From the NCBI GenBank assembly GCA_020740775.1, contig JAHEWK010000014.1, positions 1,922,001 to 1,986,000 on the forward strand: a DNA stretch of 64,000 nucleotides. The letters run 5' to 3'. The notes under the pieces were generated by a model. That model had not been told where the DNA came from. It saw nothing but the letters and a program-made list of their open reading frames with translations, and ran no database searches. The DNA is from Ilyonectria destructans (Eukaryota > Ascomycota > Sordariomycetes > Hypocreales > Nectriaceae). The position numbers and the translations under genes were made by a program. Below are positions 46,655 through 57,983 of this stretch, piece by piece (within the stretch, counting starts at the first letter, position 1; each line of letters begins with the position of its first letter).

Positions 46655-47446
46655 CTAGTCCAAAGATCCAGCCAGAGCGACGGCACTGAACCTCAGATCC
46701 CCGCCCTCTCTCTCGAGGAACTTGAGCGCACCGAGAGTCAAACCCTTCTCACTCAACACATCCTCGTCCTTGTTTAAATCTCCTCGTCGGATAGGACCCT
46801 GGCGGCGGCCGTCTAGCTCCCACAAGCCACCGTCATTTCCCTTGGCGAAACAAACGTAGTGTAGATCGATGTCGTCCTCAGCGGCGGGAGCGGGGGTGTC
46901 GCCTACGGAGGCAGCCTCCCTATGGGCGGTAGCGAGGCCGTGGCTATCTTCGAGGATCTGGGATCGTTCGGCGCCGGCGAGGGGGATACTCTTCTTGATG
47001 ATCTCGTCGAGCGTAGAACCCTCCTCTGCAGGAGGTTAGCGGGGCATGCGATGTATTTGAGGGAACTTACGGATGAAGCTTCTTGCAGGGCCGTTGCTAA
47101 CGGCGTGCAAAATCCCCATGAGCCCACACGCGTTGCGGATGGTTTGTCGCCACCAAATAACAGGTTCAGCATCTCCCTTGCCAGTGTACGGTTCGGTCTG
47201 GCTATCCTCGGCCATGCGGTGGCTCTCGTAGGTGGCGCTAACGGGAAAGACGAGTAGGAGGGCGAGAGCAGGCCGAGGGATAAAGGCAAGCAGTTCGGGT
47301 TCGGTGAGGGAGTAGACGTCGTGGATCTGGAGGGCCTCGCTGACGCCGAGCTTGTGGATGAGGGTCGTCATGAGCTCAGGGTTGGCTTCGAGCGGGATGA
47401 AAGCGGGGCGTCCCTTGGGGACATTGGGATTTGTGAGTGTCGACAT
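46655..47446 (-). CDS. YUH1: Ubiquitin C-terminal hydrolase (UCH family, Yuh1/UCHL3-like)
   Basis: Two exons (47446-47071, 47025-46655) give 248 aa, normal for the family. The join keeps FIQEGSTLDE in frame through a GTAAGT donor and a CTAAC branch site. Motifs: FIPLEANPELM, LHDVYSLTEPELL-type text, then IRNACGLMGILHAVSN (Cys about residue 107 as nucleophile), DLHYVCF (His), LWELDGR (Asp) and the C-terminal DLRFSAVALAGSLD. UCH enzymes remove small adducts or precursors from the C-terminus of ubiquitin or Rub1 in the cytosol. No odd residues in the catalytic set. Assignment is firm. Confidence 0.92.
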
Positions 47447-47874
47447 GGCGGGCTGGTGAGGTATGGATGCTGCGGGAGGAGGAGCGATTTGCGACAGATC
47501 AAATGGCGACAGCAAGTTTAATGGAGTTGAAGCTGTCGCGATGGACGATGGAGGATTTGGCGGGGTTCAGGCCCCGCGCCCTTCCGTAGTGGGGGTTGCT
47601 ATGACGTTACCGCTGCAGCCTTGGGTCAGCAGGACCAGGTTTCAGAACTACAGGCTTCATCGCGAATGCAACCAGGGAATCAAGGATAAACGAGGTTGTT
47701 TGGTAGGATTGATCGTGAAGCTACCCGCCCAATAGGGTCAACATAGGAGCGACAAATGAAGTCTTCCTAGCACCTCTGTCCTCCATTAGCTTGTTCATCC
47801 GTTTGAGTCTCACAACCGCTGGTATGATGATTGCCTGCTAGGCCAAGCTATCCCTGCATATTTGCTGCACTGTG
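47447..47874. other. Intergenic region
   Basis: Promoter of the ubiquitin hydrolase and 3' flank of the small broken gene. No feature seen. Confidence 0.4.
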
Positions 47875-48322
47875 TCAAGCTGCATCAGTCGACTTGTCCG
47901 CATCATCATTGTCGGGTTTGATCTTGTCGCTCGAACTGGAGGTGGCATCTAGTGCAAACATCAGCTTGAACCTTCACAAAGCCTCCATCTACATCTCCAA
48001 CCTTACCGGGAAATTTGGCCGGCGTGGATGTGTTTGTGGAAACCTTGCTGGCACTGGTGCTCGATCGTTTGCGCAACACTGCATCGATCTTGGCCGGTGC
48101 GATCCATCCGGGGTCTGTTTCGGGGTGCCGTGTTTCCAAAGAATCCTACATCTTGGCTTCCTGCGCACCAATGCGGTCGGTGTTTGCTGAGAGATCAGAT
48201 CTCTTCATGTCGGTGGTTTGAGGGGCGTCGGCCGCGGTTCGAAACGGGGAGTCGGCTGTTGGGTTGTTTGATACGGGGAAGTATAGGATGAATCCTTTGG
48301 GTTTCTGGTGAGAATAAGTCAT
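47875..48322 (-). pseudogene. Small gene with one in-frame stop codon
   Basis: From ATG 48322 the frame reads MTYSHQKPKGFILYFPVSNN and then APQTTDMKRSDLSAN and RIGAQEAKM (58 codons), then TAG at 48146-48148. It continues in the same frame with DSLETRHPETDPGWIAPAK to an intron (48006-47949: GTAAGG donor, CTGAT branch, CACTAG acceptor), and ends ATSSSSDKIKPDNDD with a stop at 47875. The text on both sides of TAG looks like one ordinary small protein of about 130 aa, so I read it as recently broken. Sequencing error, stop read-through or a second small gene starting after the stop remain possible. No function recognised. Confidence 0.5.
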
Positions 48323-50724
48323 GATGGTCGAGATAGAATATTGTTATTGCAATGCTTCGTTGGACAGGAAAAGGTGATTATTTCGAGGATGCGGTGATCC
48401 GGCTAGGTTCGTCTCCTCTACTCCGTAGAAAGCACCAAAACAATAGCCTAGAGTTTCCTCAAATTGAGACGGCTCTTTCCTAATTCGGGTTGGGAATGCC
48501 TCCGCCCAACTTGGTCGAATACACCTGCTAGCAATCCCGCACGTCCCTCCGGTGGTCTTAGTTTGGACGGACGGCTTCATTTCAACCTCCCACCTGCATC
48601 CATGGACGGCAACTAGATCGTCTGAACCACTGCAACCTCTCAATCTTAGGTGCTCGTCTCCTGGATCATCTGGTCTATCCGCCATCTCTATCCGCTATCC
48701 GTCTTACCGTCCGTTCGCCAGCCCAAGTCGCAGGACAGCGTCGACTGGAAATCATTCAATCTCCACCCTAGGTCATCGCACCAGATCTGGCACACACCAG
48801 ATGATGGTCCAGGCTGCCTCCCGAGCCATCACTCGATCAGTTAATTGGAGTAGGGCGCCGTAAAGCCACAACTAGCTGGAGGTTGAGCGGATGCGCCAAA
48901 GTCAAATGAAGCTGAACCCGATCGCTACCGAGAACAATCTAGCCGCCCATTCCTCGCAATTGATTCATTACGAGATGTCGACACTGTGTAAGCCACGGAT
49001 TCGGCCACCAAAACGAAATGGAATTGGTTCGGGCCGGACACTTCCACCCCGGCTCGAACCAAGACCGGACAAGCATCAACATGACTCGGATGGATGTCTT
49101 GCAGATGTCGTCTTCCGGCTGTCTCGGGAGCCATGGCTATTGTGCTAACGGACTGGGGCCGCTCGCTAAATCGACTCGCTACGGTTTCAGTCGGTTGTTC
49201 ACAGTATTGATGTTGTTCGACGTTGACGTTGTACCATGTTTGGCACAAATAAGCCAGTACGCGTGCGACATCCGCCACGGGGCCACTTACGCAGTGCGAT
49301 GTGAGCAAGTCCAAGTGCCAAAAGACGCCTCCAAACCCAGGATCATGGCACCGATCCCAATGTTGGCGGCCACTTCCGGGGCCCTGGTACTAATTGGATC
49401 ATCTCCTTGTCTCCCACGTGGAGCCCAGCCATGACTCGTCAGCAGGGTTTGTCTCAACGCAAAGGTCTGACCGGAACCGGTCACAGTGTCAGGTGGCCCA
49501 GCAACACACGGGCATAGAATTCCAGAGGGACACCTTATTATCAACGGGACGCGCCTCGACGTCGAGGTCATTAAATTCGCGGCAGTCTTCACTTCTTCTC
49601 ATTGTGCATCAGACCACAACACCAACGGTGTCGGCACTGGACCGTTAGTCTCCAGCACCGCCTCATTAGCACTCTGCAAAGCATTGGATCGTATGGAACC
49701 GAACACATCTAGTGCAGGCCGCGGTTCTGTCAACGAAACGTCATCGCCTCCGTGGCACTCAATAGTCGGTCGAGGTAAGCCCCTGGTCCCTGCATCAGCT
49801 CCTCATGCCCCTGGCTTGGGTCTTCGATCCGAGTCCACACCCCCGTCTCTTGCAGCGAGTCAAACGCCCCTGAACCCGGCATGGGAGTTGATCGGCCACT
49901 CTCCCGCATCCTTCACTCTTGCCCTGGTCACTGCCCCCTTCCCCTGCGCAGCCGAGAGCCTGCGGGTCAGTCCCAAGAGAGAGGATACGGCGGACGAGAC
50001 GGCGTGGCATCGTACATGGCGTGGACGTGTTTGAGGTGGCGCTTGAAATGGACCATGGCGTTTGCATCGAAAACCACCAGACCCAGACTGATCCAGATCC
50101 AGACAGACACCGAACCCACCACACTTGTTTCGCTCGCCATCCCCGTCGCCGTCAAAGTTGCAGTCCCTCGTCGCATTCACAGGGCCTCGTGCTAGCCCCT
50201 CGGACCTCCATTGCGCTACTGCAACTCATCCTTGACTCCTATTCCCCAGTGGACCCTGTCGGATCCCATCGCGCTGGAATCGTTCTATCGGCCTGTCCAT
50301 GTTCGTCTTCCCCTCGAGCCACTTACGTCGAGGCTGAGCTGTCTGTCGAGTCGGTGTCCGAAGAACACCCCTCCAGCTATGGCGCAAGACCGTGATCGCG
50401 ATCTCCAGCTAACCCACCTGTAGTAACTGACGACTAGCGGTCGCTGGACTTGCCCCAGGGTGTCTCTCGCCGCCTGTGCCATCCTTAGCGCGATTCTCCA
50501 TCGACACCGAGTCTCAGGGTTGATTTCGTTTCTACTAAAGGCGGGACACGCCCATTTTCTGTCGCCTGTGCAGCGGCCATTCTGCGTGGGCACCGAACTT
50601 GCTCGCGGCGGGTCCATGAGGCCTTCGATTGAGATATCGTGAACAATTCAGCTCTGCGCAATCGACACCAGGCGTCTGCTGTCCAACCTTTCAACGGCCA
50701 GCCGCACGGCAGGCCGCCGCCATC
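48323..50724. other. Long gene-free stretch
   Basis: 2.4 kb with no supported gene. Several open frames of 100-180 codons on both strands have random-looking composition. GC content and CT-rich tracts rise towards 50,700, so part is probably promoter and leader of the disordered-protein gene. No tRNA, terminal repeat or transposase trace seen. Confidence 0.4.
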
Positions 50725-53160
50725 ATGGGTCTTCTCAGCTTCCTAAGCAGGAAATCCACCAGTGATCGAGTCCCGGGACGTTTGATCAAGACGCAGGCCT
50801 ACGACGCAACAGTTGCCGCCCACCCGCCGGTCCGAGGTTCGCCAGGAAACGAACACTGCGCCGCTTTCAAGACTGACCAAACTCTAGGGACGTACCCTGT
50901 CGCGGGCAATGGGCCGAATCTTCTCGACAAGCTGCAACAGGCAGCTAAGAAACGAAGCACAGCGCAGCTTCCCGTCATTATCCCAAGCACAGTCGACACT
51001 CTCAACGATTTCGATACCTTCGACAGCTACACGGCGCCATCGCCTCAGATACCTCGGTCCAGGGATTCCTTGATTGGGAGGCCGACTACTGCGCCCGGAC
51101 CTGGATTGAATTCGCGTTCCAAGTCTATGAGCCGGAGTTCTCGAGGCACCAGCCCGACTGTGGCTCTTCGCCCCGACAGTGATTTTATTCAGAAAGAGCT
51201 ACTCCCGCCCGTCCCATCTATTCCACCGCAACACCGCCGCCGCCGGAGCTCTCTCGACTCGACCAACCGATTCATTGATATTCTCGACGCCCAGGGCGAG
51301 TTTAAGCCATACAATTTTCGATCCCGAGTCGAAGCAGCTGGCGCCCGCGAATACGGTGAGGATGTTGCCGATCGTAACATTGGCGTGAATAGTCACGACT
51401 TGAGTAACCCCGCCGTCCAAGCCTTCTATGCTGGCTCCCAAGGCAATTATTTCGACGACAGCGCACCAGCTCCATCCATTTCCACGGGAGGATACAGCAA
51501 GAGCGAACGAGCAGCTCGGCGATCGAGGAAGACGAGTGCGACATCTCTTGCCAAGACAGCGGACGTATCTGCGTGGAACTCATTTTCTGAGTGTCACGAG
51601 GTTGACATGTTGCGGCCTGAATATCCTGAATATCCTGAATATCCTCGCGGCCGACGAATCGAAAGACACGCAGAGTTGTATTACGCAAATGCTGGCAACT
51701 ATGCGTCTTCACTCGTGGAGGATCGGCGCAAGTCCTTCCACACATTTGCCCCTCGATCGACAGAGCGGTCAAGGCCCAGACCGTTGAGCCTACATCCGTC
51801 CAAGGCCAGTTTCCACGATGACGAGTTGTATCTACCGCCGCTGCCCCGCTCCCGGCCGAAGACGAGCGGAGAGAGATCGGAGGTGCACTCAATTGGGACT
51901 CTCGACGTGCAAAGCATGATTGATGAAGCTTTTGGCGAACCAGCGCCATTTCCCAGTATGCATACCATTCCAACGCCACAGGCGAAGACTAATCACAGAG
52001 TTACAGGCATCCCGGGACACCCCAGACATACCCGGCGTCGATCTCGATCGGAAAGCTACGACTGGCAAGCACAGACTAAACACCGAGAGCCCACTCTCGC
52101 ACTCTCACGCCCTTCTAGCTCATCCTCCATTGATCCCTCCCGTCCTCGAACCGGTTCCCAGGGTGGTTCGTCACTCCAACAACGGCACCGACTGGATGAC
52201 ATTACCGAGCACATTCCCGTGAGGACTTCCTCGTTAGGTCTCAATTCTCAGCCTTTTACCCCGACGACTGTATCATCTGTGTACTCCAGCAATGCTGCAT
52301 TCACTCAGCCACGCAGCCAGCATACGCCCAGTACCTCAGTCGACGCTTCCATGGCAGGTCTGTCTGAGACATTGGTCTACGACCACGACTTGAGCCCCAG
52401 CGTGCCCAGTGTAAGACATCAGAGCCCGGCACACTATGCCGTAGAGGACGATTTCGGTCTTGACGCACTGGGAGTGCCACGGAGCAAGATCCAAAATCAA
52501 TCTCGCGTGGAATATGAGGATCTGCCTGTCGGCGATAGCCTGCTCATGAGCAACTACATATCCGGGTTCACCGACGACTCAGATGTTGACTCCTTCGTCG
52601 GGACTCGGGGACGTGTTGCTGGAGAGGAAGAGCTTCTTTTTAACGAAGGCATATACAGCGCCTCAGGAGGTCTTCCAGGCTTGTTTGACTCGTTCCCCAG
52701 CCAGAAGGCCCCAGCCTCGTTGCCCAACCAGAGGTCAACGAGGCCAACCTCCATGAGCAGCCACAAGCCTGTACAGAAGAAGCGCCAGGACCACTCGAGA
52801 CCGCGATCCGTCCAAACACGGCCCCGATCGCGATCTCACAAGAGTTACGAATCACGGCACGAATTTACCATTGATGCTGGAGACTTGGACGCCTTCTTAG
52901 AGTTGCAGCATGAGTTTCTCCGAAGCGCGGGTCCTATGATGGCAGCCATTGGCGCCGACGACAGACATGGAAGGCGGGGCAAGTATGAATTCGAAGATGA
53001 TGATGAAGACAAGGTTGATATCCAGACGGCGACACGAATAAGAAAAGATTTGAAGAAAACGGATACAGCAAGGTCTCTGCGGAGTCGTCGATCAAGGCCA
53101 ACCATGTACCAACGCCGAAGGGAGGAGGAGTCGGGTCACGCAGCCGATACCGAAGACTAA
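50725..53160 (+). CDS. Large disordered fungal protein, 811 aa
   Basis: Single exon. I start at ATG 50725 (context GCCATCATGGG), giving MGLLSFLSRKSTSDRVPG; the open frame extends 32 codons upstream but that part looks like leader. The protein is rich in Ser, Arg, Pro and His with few hydrophobic runs, so mostly disordered. Recognisable islands: NRFIDILDAQGEFKPYNFRSRV, GTLDVQSMIDEAFGEP, and the C-terminal helix DAFLELQHEFLRSAGPMMAAI followed by basic RRSRPTMYQRRR. A 9-bp repeat gives EYPEYPEYP near residue 300. Many RxxS sites suggest kinase regulation. I recall proteins of this shape as conserved hypotheticals in filamentous ascomycetes; no function is known to me. Confidence 0.75.
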   Translation: MGLLSFLSRKSTSDRVPGRLIKTQAYDATVAAHPPVRGSPGNEHCAAFKTDQTLGTYPVAGNGPNLLDKLQQAAKKRSTAQLPVIIPSTVDTLNDFDTFDSYTAPSPQIPRSRDSLIGRPTTAPGPGLNSRSKSMSRSSRGTSPTVALRPDSDFIQKELLPPVPSIPPQHRRRRSSLDSTNRFIDILDAQGEFKPYNFRSRVEAAGAREYGEDVADRNIGVNSHDLSNPAVQAFYAGSQGNYFDDSAPAPSISTGGYSKSERAARRSRKTSATSLAKTADVSAWNSFSECHEVDMLRPEYPEYPEYPRGRRIERHAELYYANAGNYASSLVEDRRKSFHTFAPRSTERSRPRPLSLHPSKASFHDDELYLPPLPRSRPKTSGERSEVHSIGTLDVQSMIDEAFGEPAPFPSMHTIPTPQAKTNHRVTGIPGHPRHTRRRSRSESYDWQAQTKHREPTLALSRPSSSSSIDPSRPRTGSQGGSSLQQRHRLDDITEHIPVRTSSLGLNSQPFTPTTVSSVYSSNAAFTQPRSQHTPSTSVDASMAGLSETLVYDHDLSPSVPSVRHQSPAHYAVEDDFGLDALGVPRSKIQNQSRVEYEDLPVGDSLLMSNYISGFTDDSDVDSFVGTRGRVAGEEELLFNEGIYSASGGLPGLFDSFPSQKAPASLPNQRSTRPTSMSSHKPVQKKRQDHSRPRSVQTRPRSRSHKSYESRHEFTIDAGDLDAFLELQHEFLRSAGPMMAAIGADDRHGRRGKYEFEDDDEDKVDIQTATRIRKDLKKTDTARSLRSRRSRPTMYQRRREEESGHAADTED

Positions 53161-53655
53161 ACGCACAACAACGATTTCTTATGTAAGGGCATTCATGACA
53201 CGCCCCATAGGGCTGGGCTTTAGCAGGGTGTTTGGGTGTTTGGATAAGCATCCGGGGAGTTGTGCAGGGGCCAACTTGGTGTTTTTGGGATATAAATGAC
53301 AGACTGCTAGTCGCAATTCCTTTGTACAGTCATATTCACCAGCGTCTGCTGTTAAATATGAGATTTATTTCTCCCTCAGGACACTTAAAGAGGTTTGACG
53401 CCGACTTAGCCACCTTGAAGTGACAAACGCGGGGACACCAATGGAAGGCATGATCAGATTAATGTTTAGCAGGTATCCCCTTAGGGTTGTACCTGAGTTG
53501 GTTAAGATCGGCTGTTCTCAAATTAGCTCGAAGCTTCCGCAGTAAAAAATAGAAGGAGAAATGAGGGAGTTTTCTCAACGTCACACTCCGAAAATGAAAG
53601 CATAATACAATAACAATTGGCTATACAAAGAGAAAAGCATCCAATATCTACATAA
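53161..53655. other. Convergent 3' region
   Basis: Between the disordered-protein gene (plus) and the NLR-like gene (minus). Probably 3' UTRs. No feature seen. Confidence 0.4.
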
Positions 53656-53873
53656 CTATATCCGCTCCATTCTCCACTCTCGTAGTGCCACAGTCCTATC
53701 TTTTATCCCCTGTTCTAGTACTTCTTTCACCCCCTCTGACATCTTGACTTCATTGCTGTGTTCTATCAGCAGTTCCATCACTTCCTTTCCCTGCATCAAA
53801 TTCCAATCTGCTGCCCTGACCACCTTCTCCGTAATCTCGACTCGGTTGCTGCTTTCCTTTAGGAGTATTTCCA
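53656..53873 (-). pseudogene. Out-of-frame 3' end of the NLR-like gene
   Basis: After the stop near 53874, the next frame continues the array directly (a MEILLKESSNRVEITEKVV unit, then MELLIEHSNEVKMSEGV) and ends with a non-repeat tail VLEQGIKDRTVALREWRMERI. The natural C-terminus therefore seems separated from the rest by a one-base loss at about 53,878-53,885. It could be a real truncation, a variant in a repeat-rich gene, or an assembly error. Confidence 0.65.
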
Positions 53874-54803
53874 TTAGTCCCTTTCCTGTCTCAAATTGAT
53901 AGCTGCTGCCTTAAGTACCTCCTCTGTAATCTCGACTTCGTTGCCACGTTCCTTCAGTAGCAGTTCCATCACTCCTATATCCCCTCTCCAATTCCCTGAT
54001 GCTGCCTTGAGTACCTCCTCTGTAATTTTAAATTGGTTGCCACGTTCCTTTAGTAGCAGTTCTATTACTTCCTTGCCTCCATACCTTGCTGCTGCTTTGA
54101 CTACCTCCTCTGTAATCTTGAATTGGTTGCCACATTCCTTTAGTAGCAGTTCTATCACTTCCTTCCCTCTAATATTCCCTGTTGCTGCCTTGACTACCTC
54201 CCCTGTAATCTCGACTTTGTTGCCGCGTTCCTTCAGTAGCAGTTCCATCACTCCTATATCCCCTTTCCAATTCCCTGCGGCTGCCTTGAGTACCTCCTCT
54301 GTAATCTTGACTTGGTTGCCACGTTCCTTTAATAGCAGTTCCATCACTTCCTTTCTTCCAAACCTTGCTGCTACCTTAAGTACCTCCTCTGTAATCTCGA
54401 CTTCGTTGCCGCGTTCCTTCAGTAGCGGTTCCATCACTCCCTTCCCTCTCCAATTCTCTGCTGCTGACTTGACTACCTCCTCTGTAATCTTGACTTGGTT
54501 GCCGCGTTCCTTTAATAGCAGTTCCATCAGTTCCTTTCCTCCATACCTTGCTGCTGCCCTGACCACCTCCTCTGTAATCTCGACTTCGTTCCCGCCTTCC
54601 TTCAGTAGCAGTTCCATTACTCCCTTTCCTTCTATATTTACTGCTGCTATCTTGAGTACCTCCTCTGTAATCTCGACTTCGTTCCCGCGTTCCTTCAGTA
54701 ACAGTTCCATTACTCCCTTTCCTTCTCGATTTCCTGCTGCTGCCTTGACTACCTCCTCTGTAATCTTGACTTGGTTGCCGCGTTCCTTTAGCAGTATTTC
54801 CAT
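53656..54803 (-). repeat. NLR C-terminal repeat array, about 12 units
   Basis: Ten in-frame units of 30-32 residues, followed by two more in another frame (53873-53656). Two subtypes alternate: GNQVKITEEVVKAAA and GNEVEITEEVLKAAA. DNA identity between units is very high, including blocks such as CTTCGTTGCCGCGTTCCTT repeated several times. High identity within an array is the known sign of fungal NLR repeats under unequal exchange. Confidence 0.88.
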
Positions 54804-57800
54804 TGATCTTTTGCCATTTTCCCGATCTCCTGCTGCCGCTTCCACTACATCATCCGTAATTCGGATCATGCTTATCTTTGAATGGCTCAATAACTCCTGG
54901 AGGACCACTGGACCAGAATTCGCTGCCTTGACCAAGCAATCTTTGTCAAAGGCGTCTGATATCTTATCAGACACGCCATCGAGTAACATCCTCACCAGCC
55001 AGGCTATGTTCAGATATATTGCAATCTCGGAAATTGACTGCACGTTTGTTAGTGGTTCGCGGTGGGGATCAATCCAAACCCCTGGGTCATAGTTCAGCCA
55101 GAGTTGCTTGTTTGGACCTTGGAGAAAGCCCTCCAACATTTCAATATCGACGTCGCGGGCATTGTCGATGTGCTGATACCAAAATGACGAGGCATACCCA
55201 ATAAATGGTTCTTCCTGCATTACCACATTCTTATTCTCGCACCAAGTCGCATCGCTGAAGTCTTCAAACGACAAAAACTTTAGACACACCTTTCCGAGGG
55301 CAAGTGTTGGTTGTGGGATTTCTAATTTGCGGTTGTTCTCCCAGAGATCACAACTCAATAGAAAGTCCCGTAGTGACTGATGGATGAGATATAACCTGCT
55401 GCCAACCACGTCGACCAATGTTCCAAGAGCCCTCTGAACAATACTCTCAGTCAATGAGGGTTTTTTGGCACAGCAGTTCTTCCAACTGCTAATATCAGCG
55501 TTCACCGTAGTGGTAATGGCTGTTTCCATCTCTTTGAGGCTAAGAGGTTCCTTCGCATACGTTATCCAAAGCAAAATGGCAACATTGTGCTCGTCTGTAT
55601 TGAAGGCGTCCAGGACGAGCTTTGTGTATAGTTCACTCAGCTCTGTAGGCATGGCTTCGATCACCCTGGTGACCTTCACGTCACTAATGAATGGTAGGCG
55701 CTGGAGTTCCTGTAACACAATGCTTATCCAGAGAAATGTTCTGCCCATATACTGCTCAAGAGCTTTTTTGATATCCAGCGCCCTGTCGCTGAATTCATCT
55801 GGGAAGTTTCGTAACTTTTCGTCGACAAATAACTCCAAGTCATTGTTGGGCGTACGAAGATTCTTGGTTTGTGACAGTGAAAAGCCTGGGAAATGCTTCG
55901 GCCTGCTGGTGCAGAACAGCTTCAATGGGTATGTCTTTTGAGCCGTCGAATCCTTTAGCCGAAGTAAAAACGCTTCCATCTCAGTTTCGTACACATCCAA
56001 TCCATCGATTACACAATAGATGCTAGTGTGTATATCTGATTTCACTAGATCATCAAATGTTCTCCAGAGTTCATCAAAGTCGGCGTTGTGAAGTGCTCGT
56101 CGTTCCGACTTATCCTGGAACCGATTCGGAAGTCGTCGAAACAATCGCGCATCCTCGCATAGTTGGACGATCAGCGCTCGAAGAATGTTGGAGGCGTTGC
56201 GCGAACTCTGGTCATTTTTGATGTTGCAGAAGTAGTAGATGACTTTGGAGTCGGGCCTGGTCATGTTGACGAAGTTGATGAGGTTGTCGATGACAAAATT
56301 TGACAGGACAGACTTCCCCTGGCCAGGAGGACCTAGAACAAACAGAGAGGCTGATCGGTCTGAGTCTCGCCATGAATCAAGATCTTCCTTTCGAAAGCTG
56401 TCGGTGCCTGCAGGTTCTTCCGATGGTTGATCAGAAACAAGCCATTGAAGGGTTCCTTCTGCTGGTCTTGCCAACTTGTCAACATTGTTCCTGAATGATG
56501 CGTAGTCAGGCACGTTGAGGTCGTGCCAATGGCGTCTCTCGTCTTCTGATAGTTCTTTGCAATGGGTCAGTAACTGCTCATAGATTGGGGTCATACTACA
56601 TACTATTGTCGACAAATCTCCTTCCGACAGCCTTCGGTGCTCCCTCTGCCATGATCTTCAATCGATTCAATACCCGGCCGTAGTTATCGTCGAACTGACT
56701 TCGAAACTTGACCAATTCAGAATGGTCAAGGTCCAGCGGATACCGTTCATCGTCTCTGTCTTCAATCCCAATCCGGGAGGCCGACTGTTGGGTTACCATG
56801 AAGCAAGGTTCCCCCGCCCTTGAGAGCGTTCCATCGGGCATTTTCTATGGGATATATTAACAAACAGTTCATTGTGCTCAAGAGGGGGCGTTAGAAACCT
56901 TTGCAGTTACAGTCTTCCTTTGTTCGTAGTATGCTGTGATCTTGAACGACGGCTTTTGAGCCTCGCTACAGTCAATAAACTTCTTTGCCAACTCCCGTAG
57001 GTATGGTGTCGGCTCCGCTTCGTCATCAACTTGGAGGTCGTGTATCAATTGCCAGTTGAGTTGGCCAGCCACGACTTCTCTCAGTGGCTCGTTTCGTAGC
57101 CCCAGATTAGGAACGCCGAAAAACACCAAACCGTAGGACGCCTTGAAGAAGTTCGCATTTTGAGAATCCTTGCTGCCTTGGTGAGACATTGACAGGGCCT
57201 GTGACGCAATTAGTTGCCGTGACAGACAATGCACAGGCCAACTAGTATACCTCCTTGACAAGAAGGCCTCCGAGGCTGTGACCAATAAAGATGATTGGTC
57301 TTCGGCTCGTCTGCGTCACTTCCCGAAATGTTTTGTAGGAGTCGAGAAAGGCCTTGGCCAAGTCGGTGATGGAGTACTTCGAGTTCTGCTCGGCGACTGT
57401 CGTATCGTATCCGTAGGTCAAAACACGAGCGGTAGGGATATCGTCCGGGAGGAAGTCGCGAAGCCAGACATTGTTTCCTGTTTTGGCTTTGAAGCCGCCG
57501 ATAGCATGGCTTCCTAAACCAGGGATAGCAATGATGCTGCCTCCAGTTAGCTGTAGCCACAAATCGAGAGTTCATTATAACATACTCTACAACCGCATCT
57601 TCCTTCCCGGAAAGCGGAGTGATGCCAAAAAAGTTGGAATCGACTTCGTAGGAGGGGAACTCGGGAGTCGCAGGAAGTAAACCGGTGGTTGCTGTCAACC
57701 ATTTACCATGAGAGAGCGCGAGAGTCAATATCAAATCTGCTTCGGGCTTCTTAGAAGATTTCGCAAGATGGCTCTGCACCTCGTCTTTGGATGTGTTGAT

Positions 57801-57983
57801 TGGTATGCCCCGGATTCGATAGCATATCGGCTTGACGGCAGCTGGATCAGTGCTTACTTTCGGCTTCTGCTTCCGCTTCTGCTTCCGCTTCTGCTTCTGC
57901 TTCCGCTCGGTCTGAGTTGCCGGGCTGTTGTGTGGGTTCGTTGAGGAGCCCTCGAGCCCAGACGCATTCTCGTTCTGCGCCAT
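53874..57983 (-). CDS. NLR-like protein: alpha/beta-hydrolase, NACHT, short repeats
   Basis: Five exons (57983-57586, 57536-57251, 57198-56899, 56844-56604, 56554-53874) give 1,301 aa up to the first stop. The N-terminus has a Lys/Gln/Arg run. An alpha/beta-hydrolase follows: DIIAIPGLGSHAIGG, then FIGHSLGGLLVKE with the nucleophile Ser, and YGLVFFGVPNLG. The NACHT domain has FVLGPPGQGKSVLSN (Walker A), YCVIDGLDVYE (Walker B) and LKLFCTSRPKHFP. The C-terminus is ten copies of a 30-residue unit, MELLLKERGNEVEITEEVLKAAA-like. Fungal proteins of this layout act in heterokaryon incompatibility and possibly in immunity: repeats sense a ligand, NACHT oligomerises, the hydrolase acts as effector. The third intron has a weak GTTTCT donor. 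A frameshift at the end is described separately. Confidence 0.85.

Noticed and set aside
49486..50034. 182-codon plus-strand frame
   Set aside because: No domain, random-looking composition, and overlapping frames of similar length on both strands.
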